A DNA stretch of 64,000 bases. Origin: Parelaphostrongylus tenuis. Lineage: Eukaryota > Nematoda > Chromadorea > Rhabditida > Metastrongylidae. The notes under the pieces are model-generated. The model had not been told where the DNA came from and did no database searches. It was given only the letters and a program-made list of their open reading frames with translations. The first letter of the stretch is position 1. Every line of letters begins with the position of its first letter. The stretch is taken from positions 117,285 to 181,284 of the forward strand of contig JAHQIW010002128.1 of NCBI GenBank assembly GCA_019055375.1. The letters are read 5' to 3'. Below, piece by piece: positions 1 through 22,236 of the stretch. Position numbers and translations under genes: made by a program.

Positions 1-984
1 GCATCTGACTCAACTATTGCGATAGAGGAACATTTGCTGATCAATCGCGCCTGGAGATGCTGCCTTCCTGTGACTGCCGCGCGGGCGACCAGCGCGACGC
101 CGTCTGCTATCAACGGCGGTCCCCAAAGGGTTGACACAGTCGCAAAGCACAATCTCTATAGAGGCCATTTTCTTCCGTAAGATTTATTTCAGTGCACAGA
201 AATTTTCTCTCATACTCACCGTAATGAATCAATAGCTTGATAGATATGAATCATTGATGTAGAGTGATGTGCAAAGCTTTCGCGTCTGGCGGACCAGAAC
301 CTGCACCTCACTCTTTCCGGAACTGCGTGCTCTATCCGTTACATTACTGACGCCCATTTTGCACATCGCTCTTTCTACTCTATACTCTTTTTGATCTGTG
401 AACGCTTCTGATATGAATCAATAGAATAGAGATGTTGCGTTTGGCACCGTTCTGGCCGACAAAACCTCTATTGTGCAGGTGTTACAAATTTTCTAAAGAC
501 CGTTTTTTAAACGCGTTCACAGATCAAAAATGTGCGTTTCAACTGCCCATCACCATTTTAGATTTTATAGTAAATTGCAGTTATTTTGATGAATGTATGT
601 TTATAAAAAAAATTGAAATACAGACGCTTGAGTTGCAAAACATTTTCAAAATTCAAGAGTGTTGTGATTTCATGATGAACCACTGTAACATCTAATAAAT
701 TGTACCGAAAGGGTAAAGTCTCTTCCAAAATTCCATCATGTTCGCAACCCCTCAAATTCTTTATTCGCCAAAAACTATTGTTTTCTGTCAAAAAAACCCT
801 AAATTTTCTCAATAAATTAAAATAAAATTCAACCTATTGACAAGCCACGAAAAGTGGGTGTATCGTAAAAGTGTTAGAAGATGTTGAACACTATTATGAG
901 ATCTATAATCTATATTTCTTTTATTTCACCGCTTTCAGGCAGTAATGTGATGCTCAAACATTCTTCTAAGAAAATTTAGGGATG
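1..984. other. No gene seen; probably MSK intron
   Basis: I searched the minus strand here for the missing MSK segment after the last recognised exon (PCFTLHYAAPE) and did not find it. If the gene is intact, this stretch and 1216-1659 are intronic. No repeat was recognised. Confidence 0.4.
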
Positions 985-1215
985 TACAAAAGTCCACCTC
1001 AAGCGGAAGTTGAACCCCTGCTTCACCCGCCCTCTAGAGGAGGCGCGTGCTACCACTTCACCATCAAAGCCACCACTTTGCGACCACTCCTTCTTCGATA
1101 AGAGCTATCGAATCTGCCAGAAATCACCTAACCCCATTAAGGATAAAAAGCGGGCTCAATTCGCGCCTGAAGTCGATTTTTGTGTACCACACGATCTTTT
1201 GTTTCGAGAGTCAAA
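985..1215. repeat. Foldback element with tRNA-like arms (family A)
   Basis: Left arm (985-1075) is a tRNA-B-box-like unit in minus orientation (CGGAAGTTGAACCCCTGCTT); right arm (1146-1205) is the same unit in plus orientation (GCGGGCTCAATTCGCGCCTG, then TTGTGTACCAC). The plus-strand reading frame of 190 codons across this area is built from the repeat and is not a gene. Confidence 0.6.
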
Positions 1216-1659
1216 CACGTGAGAACATCGAAAAAATCGTTTCTGAAAGGATCTCGTTCGAAGAGAATGCTTGTTTATTAGTATATTTTGAGCTGCTGCA
1301 AACACAAAAGGTGAGATATTGGAAAGATTCAGAGTGGCAGAAAACTGTAGAAAGACTTAGGATGAACGGTATACTCGAAAAGGCCATGACTCTACTTTTT
1401 ACATCCCTAATTAAGACGATTTTGACCCCATCATTCTACTACAGAGCTCATCTCCACAAGATGGTATGTTTTAGCGCTGATGATGAAGGACTTAGAGAGG
1501 GGGAGAGTGCTAAGCAAAGCAACAACAAAACAAACAAAAAATTTGGTTACGATGCGTGGACGGAGCACAGAACGTGTGTTAAGACGACGCGATATGATTA
1601 CAAAACGAGCATGTCGTAGCGAGTGGGTGGGCTGGCTTCGCATACATTTTCCGATAGAC

Positions 1660-10825
<9,166 letters not shown>

Positions 10826-10837
10826 CGTCACTATCAA

Positions 10838-10880
10838 CTGTGATTAGGTAAAAACCCGTGTCGCGGCCAAACACCTGAAA
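10838..10880 (-). promoter_or_regulatory. Candidate trans-splice acceptors upstream of the MSK start codon
   Basis: Reading the minus strand, CATTTTTCAG ends at 10875 and a second AG (AATCACAG) ends at 10838, 12 nt before the ATG at 10825. Nematode mRNAs commonly receive a spliced leader at such TTTCAG sites close to the start codon. The upstream site is the better match. No outron or promoter can be defined from sequence alone. Confidence 0.4.
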
Positions 10881-12369
10881 AATGTTGGAGAATAATGAGC
10901 ACGAATCAAATTGATTGAAATGATACGATCGAAGAGACACGATAAGTCTCAAATTAGACACATTTATGACGAAAATAACTAACTTCGCGGGTAAAAAAGA
11001 GATGTATTAGCGTGTATGTTTGAAAAAAAAAAACCATTCAGTATAGCGGTTAGCGATGTGGTGTGTAGGAAAGAAGGTGATAACTACGGCGCTGGTTCGA
11101 CCCCTTGCCCCAACATTCTCTTGAAATCAATCGAGTGGGATGGCTTCAGCTCTGCTGCCCTCAAGATTACAGCAAAAGGGCGGGGTGCCTGCCGCGAGGG
11201 GTCAGTGATGCTTCAAAAATCACGGTGATAAACAATGCCTTGGTTCAATCCCTTACCGAATATACTTTTGCAAGCAATCAACGAAAGTTTTTAGGGAAAG
11301 CCTTAGCTTAGGCACCATCGAAATTGCAAGAAGAGTCATTCCGACCATTAGTCGACGACATTCATAATAAGCAGAAAAAATCCTGTAACCGAAGGAACAC
11401 GCGCAATGTTCGAAGACTTTTGTGGAGGGTGAATGCAAGGAAATGGATCTAACGCAAAAAATGCCGCTATCTCAGCTCAGGGAATTGTGATGACAAGTTG
11501 TCTATAGAAAAAAATAACCACTTAAGTGAGGGTATACTGCGATATCAAGCAGCTAATTGGCCACTCCTGCATATTAGTATCCTAAGGACCTCCATATATT
11601 CTGAGAGAATGTTGTAAGCCTGTTCGACTCAGTGACATGCAAACGTTCTGGTGTTCTTGCCCGCCTGCCTCATCAGAGCCACACGTCGCACTAGTCACCC
11701 CTTGCTGATAGTAAAGGAACGGGAGACACAGCGTGATAGGACCACACAAAGTGAAATCTTGTTTGAATCCTTTTTTCAGTCCATAACTTGGGACTGTTAT
11801 TCAGTACTGATCATGTTGATGATGCTCAACATTTTTTCAGACTTTATCCAATCTTTATAGCGAGGTTTTCAAAAAATAATCGATTAAAAGGCATTAAAGC
11901 GAATTAGTCATTCTCTCAACATCGCGAACGGAAACAAGCACGCATATGACCACATCTTCAACTTGACACTTGACTCAGCCGTGACAGCGCTGTCTCTTCG
12001 ACAACTCCTTACGATCCCTTACGATCTACTAGTAACTATAGCAGATGAGGACTAAAAGACTTGAGAGATCTATGAGAGATAGGTTGGTCGTTCGGTTCGC
12101 TCCCAACATTATACACCTCTATCACATGTTTGGCTAATAGTCAAGTGACTCGAGCAGGCGCCATTCTTGTCCATCGATTCGCGTTGAGACGCACTATGTG
12201 ACCAGCCCACCTGATCTTTGATAACTTGGTGAGTAAAACTGGTCTCTGATTTTTGATCGTTGAACCGGAACTTCAGATCCCTTCGTTCACTTGCGAGATA
12301 AAAGATGGTTCTGGCATTTACATATTTTTTTATAATATTATGGCACCATCATAATGTTATAGCTGAATA
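10881..12369. other. Upstream flank of the MSK gene, no gene seen
   Basis: Holds a tRNA-like word (GCTGGTTCGACCCCTTGCCC at 11091) suggesting a degenerate family B-like copy at about 11035-11250. Nothing else supportable; presumed to contain the MSK promoter, which I cannot place. Confidence 0.3.
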
Positions 12370-12540
12370 CCTTTATTTCGAGTGCTTTATTAAGACCACG
12401 CTCAAATTTCAATAGATCGTTTCATTATTATTTGAGCCAACTTGTCATGTGGTCTGGTAAGGGCTCTTGTACAGCTCAATAAACGTGTTTCGTCCTTACA
12501 GCTCGTCAGTCGGGCAAAATCCGTCGTCTTTCGATATTTA
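12370..12540 (+). repeat. Fragment of the dispersed repeat
   Basis: GAGTGCTTTATTAAGACCA, CTCAAATTTCAATAG, GTCATGTGGTCTGGTAAGGG and TTACAGCTCGTCAGTC repeat, in order, the words of the copies at 15.17 and 61.75 kb. Confidence 0.5.
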
Positions 12541-12559
12541 TAGCTGAATATTCGTGAAT

Positions 12560-12790
12560 GCTAAATAATGTACAGAAATTTCGACCCTAAACAGGAGTTG
12601 AACCCGCGTATCACACATACAAGGCGCACGTCCTACCACTACAACATCAAGGCCACCCCTTTGCTGCTCCTTTTTCTCTTATATAATACATTAGCTATCA
12701 ATAATATGGTATGTTATGTGAAAAACGCGGGTTCAAATCCTGTTCAAACTCAAAAGTCTTGTATACCACTCAGCATCCACGTCTATATAG
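12560..12790. repeat. Family A foldback element
   Basis: Left arm minus (TTCGACCCTAAACAGGAGTT, GAACCCGCGTATCACAC) and right arm plus (AACGCGGGTTCAAATCCTGT, GTCTTGTATACCACTCAGCA). The right-arm box GGTTCAAATCC matches the tRNA B-box consensus. Confidence 0.65.
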
Positions 12791-12799
12791 TTCGTTGAC

Positions 12800-13250
12800 C
12801 TTCCCATTGAGCGTTCACAACGGCAAGCGATCTTTTATCCTGCTTGCGTAGCGACCAGGTTTCTGCTGCATACCTTAGGACAGGGATAAGAGTCGAAGAG
12901 GTGGGCACAGAATCGGATGTTCTTCGTCCTCTTCACTACGTCCTAGATGCTCTTAAACGTTCCCCAAGACGCTCGTTTCCTCCTGCTCAACTCAGGAGTT
13001 AGGTCATTCATTATGCTGAGTTCGCGACCTAAATAAACGTAACCAGAGCAATAGGAGATTTTAGTTTCGTTGGGCGTGAATTGGGCATTCACTACCCATC
13101 CATTCTTCAGTAACATCATTTTCGCCAGATTCAGTAGGAGACCAATATGTCCACAAGCACTGTCCAAGTCAGAATACCTCGTTCTACCTGAGATGTTTGG
13201 TATTATGAAAAGGATGTCACCAGCGTTATGGAACGACGTCAGAACGAGTT
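12800..13250 (-). mobile_element. RTE retrotransposon fragment (reverse-transcriptase C-terminal part)
   Basis: The minus strand reads GDILFIIPNIS (the FADDIVLITPN region altered), LDSACGHIGLLLNLAKMML, KNGWVVNAQFTPNETKIS, YVYLGRELSIMNDLTPELS and RRKRASWGTFKSI, then KNIRFCAHLF after a stop. These are consecutive blocks of hookworm-type RTE polyproteins. Truncated at both ends and not functional. Confidence 0.82.
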
Positions 13251-13339
13251 CACATCCTTATGGTTTATAGAAAAGACTTCGCTCTATCGCACTGTTCACA
13301 CATATCTTTTCTACATGATGTCTCAAATTCAAACATGTT

Positions 13340-14889
13340 TAGAATTCAAATCTCCAATAGAAATGACAACGAAATTTGCGTTTTCCAACGAAAAAGCGGC
13401 TGTTGCAGACATAATTGATTCTTCGGCTGCTTTAGTGTTCAAATAATGAGCTCTAAAAAATGAAATGGAAGCGACGTAAACCAAGACCCCTCTCCTCCAT
13501 AGAATCAGCTCTCTTAGTAAACAGAAGAGCGTCTAATCTCCAGAGAAACATTTGTAGATCATAGTAGTACATGGAGCAGCAAAAAATCACATTTCTAACA
13601 TGTGACTCCTCTGAGATGATTTCGTCGCAAGAATGTGTAAAGGTTTTGCAGCATTAAACAGATTAAAGAGTCTTTTTACTACTAGATATGTTGTACAGCA
13701 GGCGCTGAAATCGCCTTTGCACACGAGGAAGCGAATTACCTAACCCCAAAAAAAATCTTTTAATTTTGTAAACTTTGTAAAGTCTGAAGAGCTGTTTTTC
13801 TTGCCACAAGACCTTTGAATGACACTTGGCAGCACATTTGTAGTCGGAATTAATGGAAGGGAGTTTTCTCTGTACGAGTGATACAAGTTACCAATTAGAG
13901 CTCGCGAGGCTTTACAGTGGCAAAGCTTCATTTTTTGCTGAGTTTCAAAGGTGAATTCTTAACTCATTGACGCTTTCGCTCACATAGCCAAAGATTAATC
14001 TCCGTTGTAAAACGTGGTTTGACATGTACGAAACCCCAGGTGGGTCCGAGTGAATTATGCAGGCGCTTGTAAAGTCGCGATTCATCGTTTCGATCTATCA
14101 GTTTTTCGAGATTTACGTTTATAAGAGAAACAATAACACAATTCCAGTTAAGTGTGCTTATGAGTAGACCCTAATTCTCCTGTGTCGGAATCATTCATCA
14201 TGCTGATGCTTCGAGATAGGAAACAGCTGCACCGCAAAATGAGAAGGTTGTACCAAAATTTGAAAAATACGGCCAAATTATGAATGCCAAACAATCCCAA
14301 CCCTGAAAAGCTCTCATATCGCTTACCCTATGCAAATTTATGATTCGGAAATGATTTAGTGAAATTGGTGAACTTCCTGACGGTTAATCCGTGCGTCTAA
14401 CGGATCTCCCTCAATCACGAGTTTCAAGGAGGGAGAATAACTAACTCATTCCCAGGTGGCTGGTAAAAAAGAGTGTAAAGCACACCACGGACGACCTTGC
14501 GCTAACCTAAGCGCAAGTGGTTTCAGGAAATATGTTCAACGTTCTTGTTACACGGAGCATTCTTTAAGTCAACATTCGAGACTGAAATACAAACTACGAA
14601 TTCGGAGCAACACCTAAGAAACGTCATACTAGATATCGCGACTCAAGAAGGAGCCAGTAGAGTGGGTGCCTGCTTGAGTTTATAATGACAACCCCGAACA
14701 CTCATGCTAAAATATCGTTTTGGAAACACCACTCTCAACTATGGGTGTTTCTCACTGGAGAGTAACGTTACGAGTCGATCACATGTTAGTAGATCGAAGG
14801 TTCTGCTTTTAAGATGTTGTTGATCCACAATTTTACACGAGATGAGTGCATCGACTCCTTTGCACAGCACTCCATTATTCGGAAAAATT
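13340..14889. other. No gene seen between two RTE fragments
   Basis: Short frames only, none with splice sites or family words. Probably repeat-derived intergenic DNA. Confidence 0.4.
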
Positions 14890-16995
14890 GAGAAAAAAAA
14901 CTTAAGAAAGGAAAGAGCAGCAATTGTGGCCGAAGCTCGGGAAGGAAAGAGCAGCAATTGTAGCTGAAGCTGCAAAAGCTGTGAAGAGCATTTGCGAAGC
15001 CCGCTGGCTTCGCCAGTTACAGAGTCAAGGTAATTGCTCTGCGGCGCTCAGATGGAACATTTGTACCTTCCAGAAAGGCAATGCAGAAAATTATCCATGA
15101 ACACTACTCGAACCTCTTCAGTAGTCTGATCCTCCCACATCTATATGGATGAAAGAGGATACTTTTCGTTTTGAGTGCTTCTTAAGACCACTCAAATTTC
15201 AGTATGCCTTATAATTATTTTCGAGCCATGCATGTGGCGTGTTATGGGCACTTATACAATGCAGTACACGTGCTTGGGCCTTGCAGCCTCGTCATTTTCG
15301 TTCGGTCATTTCCTTGGAGATCTACCTCTTACATAGAGGAGTCGACGACCAACGTTTTATAAGCGCTGATAAGCCTATAACAGACCATACGCATGGCTAA
15401 AAAATAACTATTAGGCATAGTGAAATTTGAACGCGGTCTCACGAAACACTCGAAACGAAAGGTATTACATTTCACGACTCCAGCCAAAAGCAACCGAGTG
15501 TACAACACTGCCCGTTCGGTGATTTTATCACTTATCGGCGCGTGTAAAATGTTTATCGTCGACTCCTCTAGTACGGGTAGATCCCCAAGGAATTGACTGA
15601 ACGAAAAGGCACCGTGCAACTGACGAGGCAACAAGGCGGAAACACATGTATCTTTACTGCATAAGTGCCCCTAACAAACCACGTGCATGGCTTGAAAATA
15701 ACTATCACGCACAATGGATGATACGTGCGACGTCCTACCAGTTTCCAATCTAAAATTCAACATGCCATTTCGCCGGTGAATTATCGAATAACATGTTGGC
15801 CCTCTGACTGAGACCTGATCGCCTGAAGAACCGTCCGTCATTTCTCATCCATACAATGGATTGATTCTTCACGGATTATGTCATAATTCAAGGTTTCTAC
15901 TATTCAGGAGATTAGCAAACCGTTTTATTATAAAACGAGACATCGGTAACTATGGCTCAACGTGTTTGTCTGTCGTCCATAGAATCTTCACTCAAGTCAT
16001 CCTCAACAAGACTCACAAGGGACGATGGACAGCAACGTGAAAAAGTACGGTTCTGAAAGAAATTCAGTACTACAGAACATATCAACACATTAACAAGACT
16101 CACTGATGTCTCAAGAGAGCATAAGAAACCGCTGCATCTTACTTTTGCGATTTAGAGAAAATTTACGACTAAGTTGAGGCAAAAGCAGTCACGGAAGCTC
16201 TGCCATAAGGACGCCTCTGCTCAGAAAAATTCTTCATGAGCAACAAAGAAGTTTCACAACCAAAATAACACAGAGATATCAACATCAACGTAAAGAAAGG
16301 GGTCTGAGAAGGCGATATCATTTCGCTAAAAGATTCCCACTCTCCAGAACGTCATTCGGACATTAGAATAGGATAACATGGGATTAAAAGCGATGGTCGA
16401 CAATTGCACCATCCTCGGCTTGCTGGTGACATCGTTCTTACTACACCAAGGTCTATTAGGTAGATGTTGATCGATCTCAGCATCGCTTGGAGATGATTGG
16501 TTTTCAAGTGAATCTTACAGAAACGAAATTTATGAGGAACGGATTTGCTTCGCATGCACCATCGTTGAGAGGAATGTATATCTTCGAATTCTCCAGTTAA
16601 CATGTGACTGCCTCTCTCTCACAAGTTACGTCTATTTAGACCGTAGACTCCTAAAGAGATGTAAGAGGATAGAGAAAGGAGCTCATATAAGATACAACTT
16701 CGCGCCAGAGCTGAGTAGGGTAAAGTGAGCGGTTTGGGAATCTCTCAAGAGAATCGAGGATTTAGTAAAGAGAAGTTGAAAAACAGGACTCCGTGCCGAC
16801 CCTTTCAACTCCATGACTCCTGCTGCCTAATTTCTGGAAAACTGATCGCTACTTAAGCAGGATTGAAGATCAGTCAGCGTTATCGTCCATACAATGAAGA
16901 GCAGACAAGTTTCAACACGTAATGCGTCTGAACGATAAAACGTGGACAGGAGCCGTTAGCGGGTACGGATTACTGAGATGCCAAACGCACAGCAT
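14890..16995 (+). mobile_element. Decayed RTE-type non-LTR retrotransposon with a nested repeat insertion
   Basis: Fragments in order along the plus strand match hookworm-type RTE polyproteins: KERAAIVAEAAKAVKSICEA (14.9 kb), then after a frameshift RRSDGTFVPSRKAMQKI and HEHYSNLFSSLILPHLYG (to 15.14 kb); reverse-transcriptase words DIGNYGSTCLSVVHRIFTQ (15.94 kb), TRLTDVSREHKKPL (16.1 kb), DLEKIYD, KKGVREGDIIS, then FAPELSRVK (16.7 kb) and FQHVMRLNDKTWTGAVS (16.9 kb). Many stops and frameshifts. The gap 15.15-15.72 kb is an unrelated repeat inserted into the RTE. A 35-bp tandem duplication sits at 14905-14970. Confidence 0.8.
15150..15720. repeat. Head-to-head copy of the dispersed repeat nested in the RTE element
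   Basis: Plus-oriented part at 15160-15320 (CATGTGGCGTGTTATGGGCA, CTTGCAGCCTCGTCATTT) is followed by an inverted part at 15330-15700 (AATTGACTGAACGAAAAGGC, ACCGTGCAACTGACGAGGC). The two halves face each other and share the same words in opposite orientation. Insertion into the RTE shows this family moved more recently than the RTE died or lived here. Confidence 0.6.
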
Positions 16996-17935
16996 AAAGC
17001 TCACTAACTCGATAGTCACGCTTCTTCTTGTAAACCCTAGAAGGAACGTATGACGCTAAAAGAGTCCCTAGGGCAAACACAACCCAGTACGCTTCTATGC
17101 GCGCATGGCAAAAATAATGAAGTTTTACTGGCGCCAGCTCAAGTCTCTCTACAATTAAAGGGACGATAGGTGAAAGTGACTGCATACACTGCATTTGAAA
17201 AGTAATTGTCTCACCATAGAAAATAAAGTAATAACGGTACCAATACCACGCATTCCGATTTCCTGATAATGATGGATGCGTCGCAAGAACTCAAGACACC
17301 AATTCCCAAATAATCTTGACATTGACGAACAAATAACTCTGCTCTTATGAATCGGCCTAGATGAGTTTACATGAGGTTGTTGAGTTGATATGTTAATTTT
17401 TGAAAGCTTCAGTAAATAGTCTTCAAATACATAAATGCAAAATATAGTTTGTAAATAGTACTTATTGTTTGCCTGTTGCCTACGTTTCGTTTAGGCCTTT
17501 TGACGCTGTTTACCTCTAAACGACAATGGTCATTTTCGCGTGCTAACCCCATGGGACCGCGTGCCATTTGGACGCATTCTGAATGCGCATTGAAATCAAT
17601 GCACGATCTGTGAGCCCGCACAAAAGGCACAACACATCGGTTTCTTGAGGTCACCGCTCAAATATCAGATTCCCTCACTTCGTGTCTCTATGGTTTCTAC
17701 AAAGCTGCTACGTTCTTCTACTCATGTTCCCACTTTCTCGGACACTTGTTTTGTGTGATCGAATCATTGTTCGTGATGGAAAAAATTCGTCCATTATCTT
17801 ACCACGGTTTTCACCAGCTCTTCATATAGCTTTGCGCGATTGTTGAAGTGGGTTTCTGTGTCTCTTTCATGTTTCTTATATCCACCAAATCTATGTGACA
17901 GTCTAAAAACCTTTTTTTACAGGATTAGCACTACT

Positions 17936-18005
17936 TGGGGGCACCGTGGCCAAGTGATTGCGATGTTCGCCGCGGTGCACACAGGGCCGAACCCCAGCAC
18001 CCAAT
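17936..18005 (+). repeat. tRNA-Ser-like sequence, degenerate
   Basis: GGGGGCACCGTGGCCAAGTG resembles the start and A box of a serine tRNA, and GGGCCGAACCCCAGCACCC a decayed B box and 3' stem. The stems do not close fully, so this is a pseudogene or SINE head, not a tRNA call. Confidence 0.35.
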
Positions 18006-18914
18006 ACTTTCCGGCAGTCAATGACGAACGCTCTTCGGAACGCCACAACCAAACATCGCCAAGATTGCAAGGAGACGTGCTCAACCAGTACTCTGCTACG
18101 TTCAAGAAGAAGACGAAAAATGACTTTAACGTTAGAAGTAATTGGATCTGCACAGTGGAATAACAACTGTGAAGATAGATCAAATAAAGGTAAAGTCGTA
18201 GCATATACAGAAGATCAATCCAGGGGCTGGCCCTGGAATCAAATCTGGATTTGATAAACTATCGAATAACTACAAAAAATCTGGTAAAAATGCTCCGTAT
18301 GGTAAAGTGGGCCGGAAGAAATGGTGTGCATCAAAATTAAGATGGTCTGAAATGTCCAGCAGCAAATATGTCGAAATAAATGCGGATGGTAGCGAAAAGG
18401 AGTGACACCTCCTACATGCTGTCTCCACAGGATGATTAATGAATCCCAAACAAACTGAGAAAAACTGAGGCGCCATGCCACTGGTGATAGCGCGGCATTC
18501 GTTTTTCCGAGTCATCTATGGATTTTTGAAGTTCGTCCAAAATTAGTCAAGAGATTTGCAGCTGATGTTTTTGACTTTAGCCCTAGAATCGTGACTTTCG
18601 ATATTACTCATCACCGCTGTGTTTCAGTATCACACACGTATTTAGTGGGATACTTTGCCGGATTTCTTGCATTTTTACTATTTTTTCCAGTTTTATGGTG
18701 ATTCATATATTCCTAGGAGAATTGAGTGGTACGCGAAAATTGTGTTTTTAATCTTTTTGAAACACCATAACATTGCGAAATACGGGAAAACATAAGAAAT
18801 CTTGGAATTATGTAACTACAATGGCTGTCAGCCTAACTGGGCCTATAAAGCGATATTGCTTACACAACCAAACCCGTTAATGGTTAGTGGTTGATAGCTA
18901 TGATAGAAAGGCAT

Positions 18915-19030
18915 TGAAGAATGAGCGGTGAGTAAGCGTCGGCCTCTATGGTGCAGTAGTAGCACGCGTCCCGTGCATGGATGAAACGCGGGTTCACTCC
19001 TATCTGAGGTCACGTTTCTTGCTTATCACT
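18915..19030 (+). repeat. Family A arm with complete tRNA-like head
   Basis: GGCCTCTATGGTGCAGTAGT and AGCACGCGTCC resemble a tRNA A box region, followed by GAAACGCGGGTTCACTCC (B box). This is the copy that best shows a tRNA-like layout. It is not a tRNA gene: no cloverleaf closes. Confidence 0.6.
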
Positions 19031-21969
19031 CTATTCTCCCAGGAATATTTTGTTGGATTTGAAGCTTCCCATCAAGGTTATCTTTTATTCGGAAAGAAGT
19101 AATCCTTGATTCCGCCAACATATTCATTATCGAACGCTTTACAAGCTATGCATTTGAACTCATGCATTCCCGTTCACTCTCATTAGAACAAATCGTCCGA
19201 ACATAGAGTGTTGGGCTGCAGTTCACTAGCTGTCGCTTAACTCTACAGATCAGTTTTCTTTGGCCGTCTCTTATTAGCGGTGCCTGTTTCATTATTCAGA
19301 GAAAAATTGATGTCTTAAGCGTCATTCTACTCTTAGAGCTAAAGTGCAAACAATAGTAGAGAGGGCTTTTTCAAGGGTTTTTCGACGACTTTTCGTTAAG
19401 ATTGTAGGAGAAATCCAGAGTGTCAATCATAGATTTATAACAAAATGTTCGTTTCAATACTACGAAGAACGGTATGTGGCCGAAACGAGAAGCATTGAAA
19501 TCAAAAAGTGTGCTGATAATCTCGTCTCAGCTGGACAAGAATAGTTTACAAGTACAGAATGGTGTATGTTTTACAACAGAGCATAATTTCAGAATAATTT
19601 TCTTATCTGATTACTGACAAATACAACTTACATATCTTACAAACTGCCTTTTTTTGTGAACAAAATTTGCGCGGGGTTGGAAAAAAATTTTAAGAAAGTT
19701 GGACTTTTGAAATGTTACAACTTACTAATGGTGCGAAAAGATTTGTCGAGAAGTACACTTGTCTGATAATCACAAGATTATTTCTTGGAAAAATCCAGAA
19801 AAGTCCATTGCGATAAGAGTACCCAGAGCTTACATAATGAGCTTTTTATTAACTCTTCAAAGGAATTGGCCAAATTACCAGAGACATATCTACTGAGAAG
19901 ACATAAAAAAACGAGAATTTCAATTTGGAAGCGTTTCCGAATGGAGAAAAAGTGAGATCGTATCGGTGGTTAAATCAATAGCATGCTTCCAAACTGACTA
20001 CGAATTTTTGTGGACAAATAAACAGCTTAGTAGCAACGCCTAGAATTTGCTCTCGTAATTAGTCGGAAAAATTGTAGCTCTGTCTTCGAGCATTGAAGGA
20101 CGTCAACAAACTGGTTACTGCCTCATAACTTGACATATGGGAGAAAATATCAACATGGTAGGCCGGAGTAAACTAAGAGTGACAGCAAGAAAACGCTGAA
20201 AACATTGAAAACATTGTTAGTTTGCTTCAACCTAGGCGTTTACTGAAGTCAGTACCACGAAAAATCAACTCATGTCCTTTGCAGTACGCCAAGATGTGAA
20301 CAAAATGATTCATTTCTGAATATTCTCATTGTTTTCACACCAGAATTTTCGGGAGAGTTTATAGCAAGAAATCGGACGTTGCAAAAATGAGTAAGAAAAA
20401 ATACTACATTTTCTAAATTGATAAGAAATGCAGAGAACAATTTAGTGTTTAAACTATGATAAAACACCATGATAGAGAGAACTAGATGGTCAGGCATAAC
20501 GAATGTCAATCACCACAAAAAGGTGGTGAGTGTATGATTTCGGCCGCTACTCGCTTCGTTATCGGCAGATGACTTTGCATGCAATAGTATTAATTGAAAT
20601 GTGAGAAAACGAATGGAACAAGCGGCATATCACACGGTCGGAAGGGGAAGATTTGATAATCTCTTAACAGCTGCTGTTCACTTTGATCACAACGTAATAT
20701 CGACCTGCCCAGCCGTTCACGTTCAGTGTGAGAAAAACTCGTTTCATGATATCGACATTGCCGACGTGGTGGCCGACTATAATTCCCGCTGCATTGTCGA
20801 ATTATGGTGACTAGCTAATAATTGACGATTAAGTGTTCCACTATTTGTTGAGGAATTCACTGGAGTGTGTTCGATACGGTTACCTAGAAGTCCCACTTAG
20901 GAGTAGAGGACTTGGACGAGCAATCGCACACGTTATGAACGAAGTCGCGTAGCAGCAAACCTTATTCTGCTATAATGTAAGGGTCAGTGGATAAACGATC
21001 TAGAGTATACCCACACGACAGAACCGTAACTTGGAGGTGAAAATACTGTTAGACATCACGATTGCATTACAACTTAACAGCGAAATTTCATTGTGTCACG
21101 CACAATTCATAGGAATATCTGAAATAATTAAATCAACAAAATTCCTAACGCTCGCAACTTTTAAAACGAAATTTTGAAAAGAGAGAATGTTCAGCTAAGT
21201 ACAGGACCCGTTTTAATACTCATGTTGAATCAGAGTGGAAGCAAGAACAATACGTTACGCATAGGATTAATCATTCCGACGACGTGAAACGGTGGGACAA
21301 CCGATGCTAAGTGATCATATCTGGGATTTGGATGGGCGTCACTGGTAACACTGGTAGAGGACCATAATCCGACGTAGATTCATGTCACGATGATCCTTCA
21401 AGTCCCAAGTCTACAGCACTAAGACAGTTTTTTCAAAAGCAGAGAATAAGAAAGAAGCCCTTGTTACACCACTTCCACGTCATTCTAAGTAGGAAACAAC
21501 AAGATCAACTTAAGCCAGCCTACTCCGTGTCCGTAAAGAGAATATTCAATCACGAGTTTCGCTAGGATAAGCTATGTCGTACATTAATCTACTACCCAGA
21601 ATGTTGAATCATATGACACTCTATCTTGCAATTTCGTTGATGTCCGTCTTTGTGCTGGTGAAATAAAGGCATCATCAACTAATATCAACAACATTCAGAA
21701 ACTGTGAACACAAATAGACATGTTACTTGAACTCTCTACGCATAGGGACGTCATCGAGGTCAAAGAAAAGAAAAGAAAGTTTGGAGAAATGTTTCGCACA
21801 CGTGACTGGCATCACCAACAATACTTAGAATTGACTGATGATTAACTCGAAAGTGCACCAATGGAAGCAGCATAGTCCTCGTCTCGTGCTAATGGATTAT
21901 CCATAATTTCTTTCACATTCCAACGGTTTTATTGATTCTATTGCCACTTGCTCGGAAAGATCAATTCAT

Positions 21970-22236
21970 CACAAATATACTCACCATCATGATGAATGAT
22001 TTGCAATCATTTGCTGGGCAGACTGATACCTTCCTCCCAGAAAGAGTGAGGTTGGTGATTGAAGAGTCGGTGAGGTCGCTCTTAAGCTGGTTGTATTCTT
22101 TTGGATGCTCCTCTCGCAGATGCTTCAGCGCGCCAAAAACATGACAATTTGATGAAGCAATGACAGGGATGTACGGTGGGTGTGGTATCGTCGTCCAATG
22201 TAGTTTACCCAAAACTCGGAGAGTGAACATTGCAAT
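21970..22236 (-). mobile_element. Mariner-type transposase remnant
   Basis: The minus strand reads RVLGKLHWTTIPHPPYIPVI followed by ASSNCHVFGALKHLREE. This is the C-terminal block of mariner transposases (usual form: PHPPYSPDLAPSD, then HLF), with the third catalytic aspartate position now asparagine. Only this block remains; the upstream DD and helix-turn-helix parts were not found. Confidence 0.7.

Larger units (their letters stand above)
17000..21960. other. Gene-poor stretch
   Basis: Apart from the tRNA-like pieces at 17.94 and 18.92 kb I see only short frames. One at 20601-20810 (plus, 69 codons, including DIDIADVVADYNSRCIVELW) is gene-like in composition but has no support. Confidence 0.35.

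Noticed and set aside
1047..1619. 190-codon plus-strand open frame
   Set aside because: It runs through a foldback repeat and has no family words, splice sites or gene-like composition.
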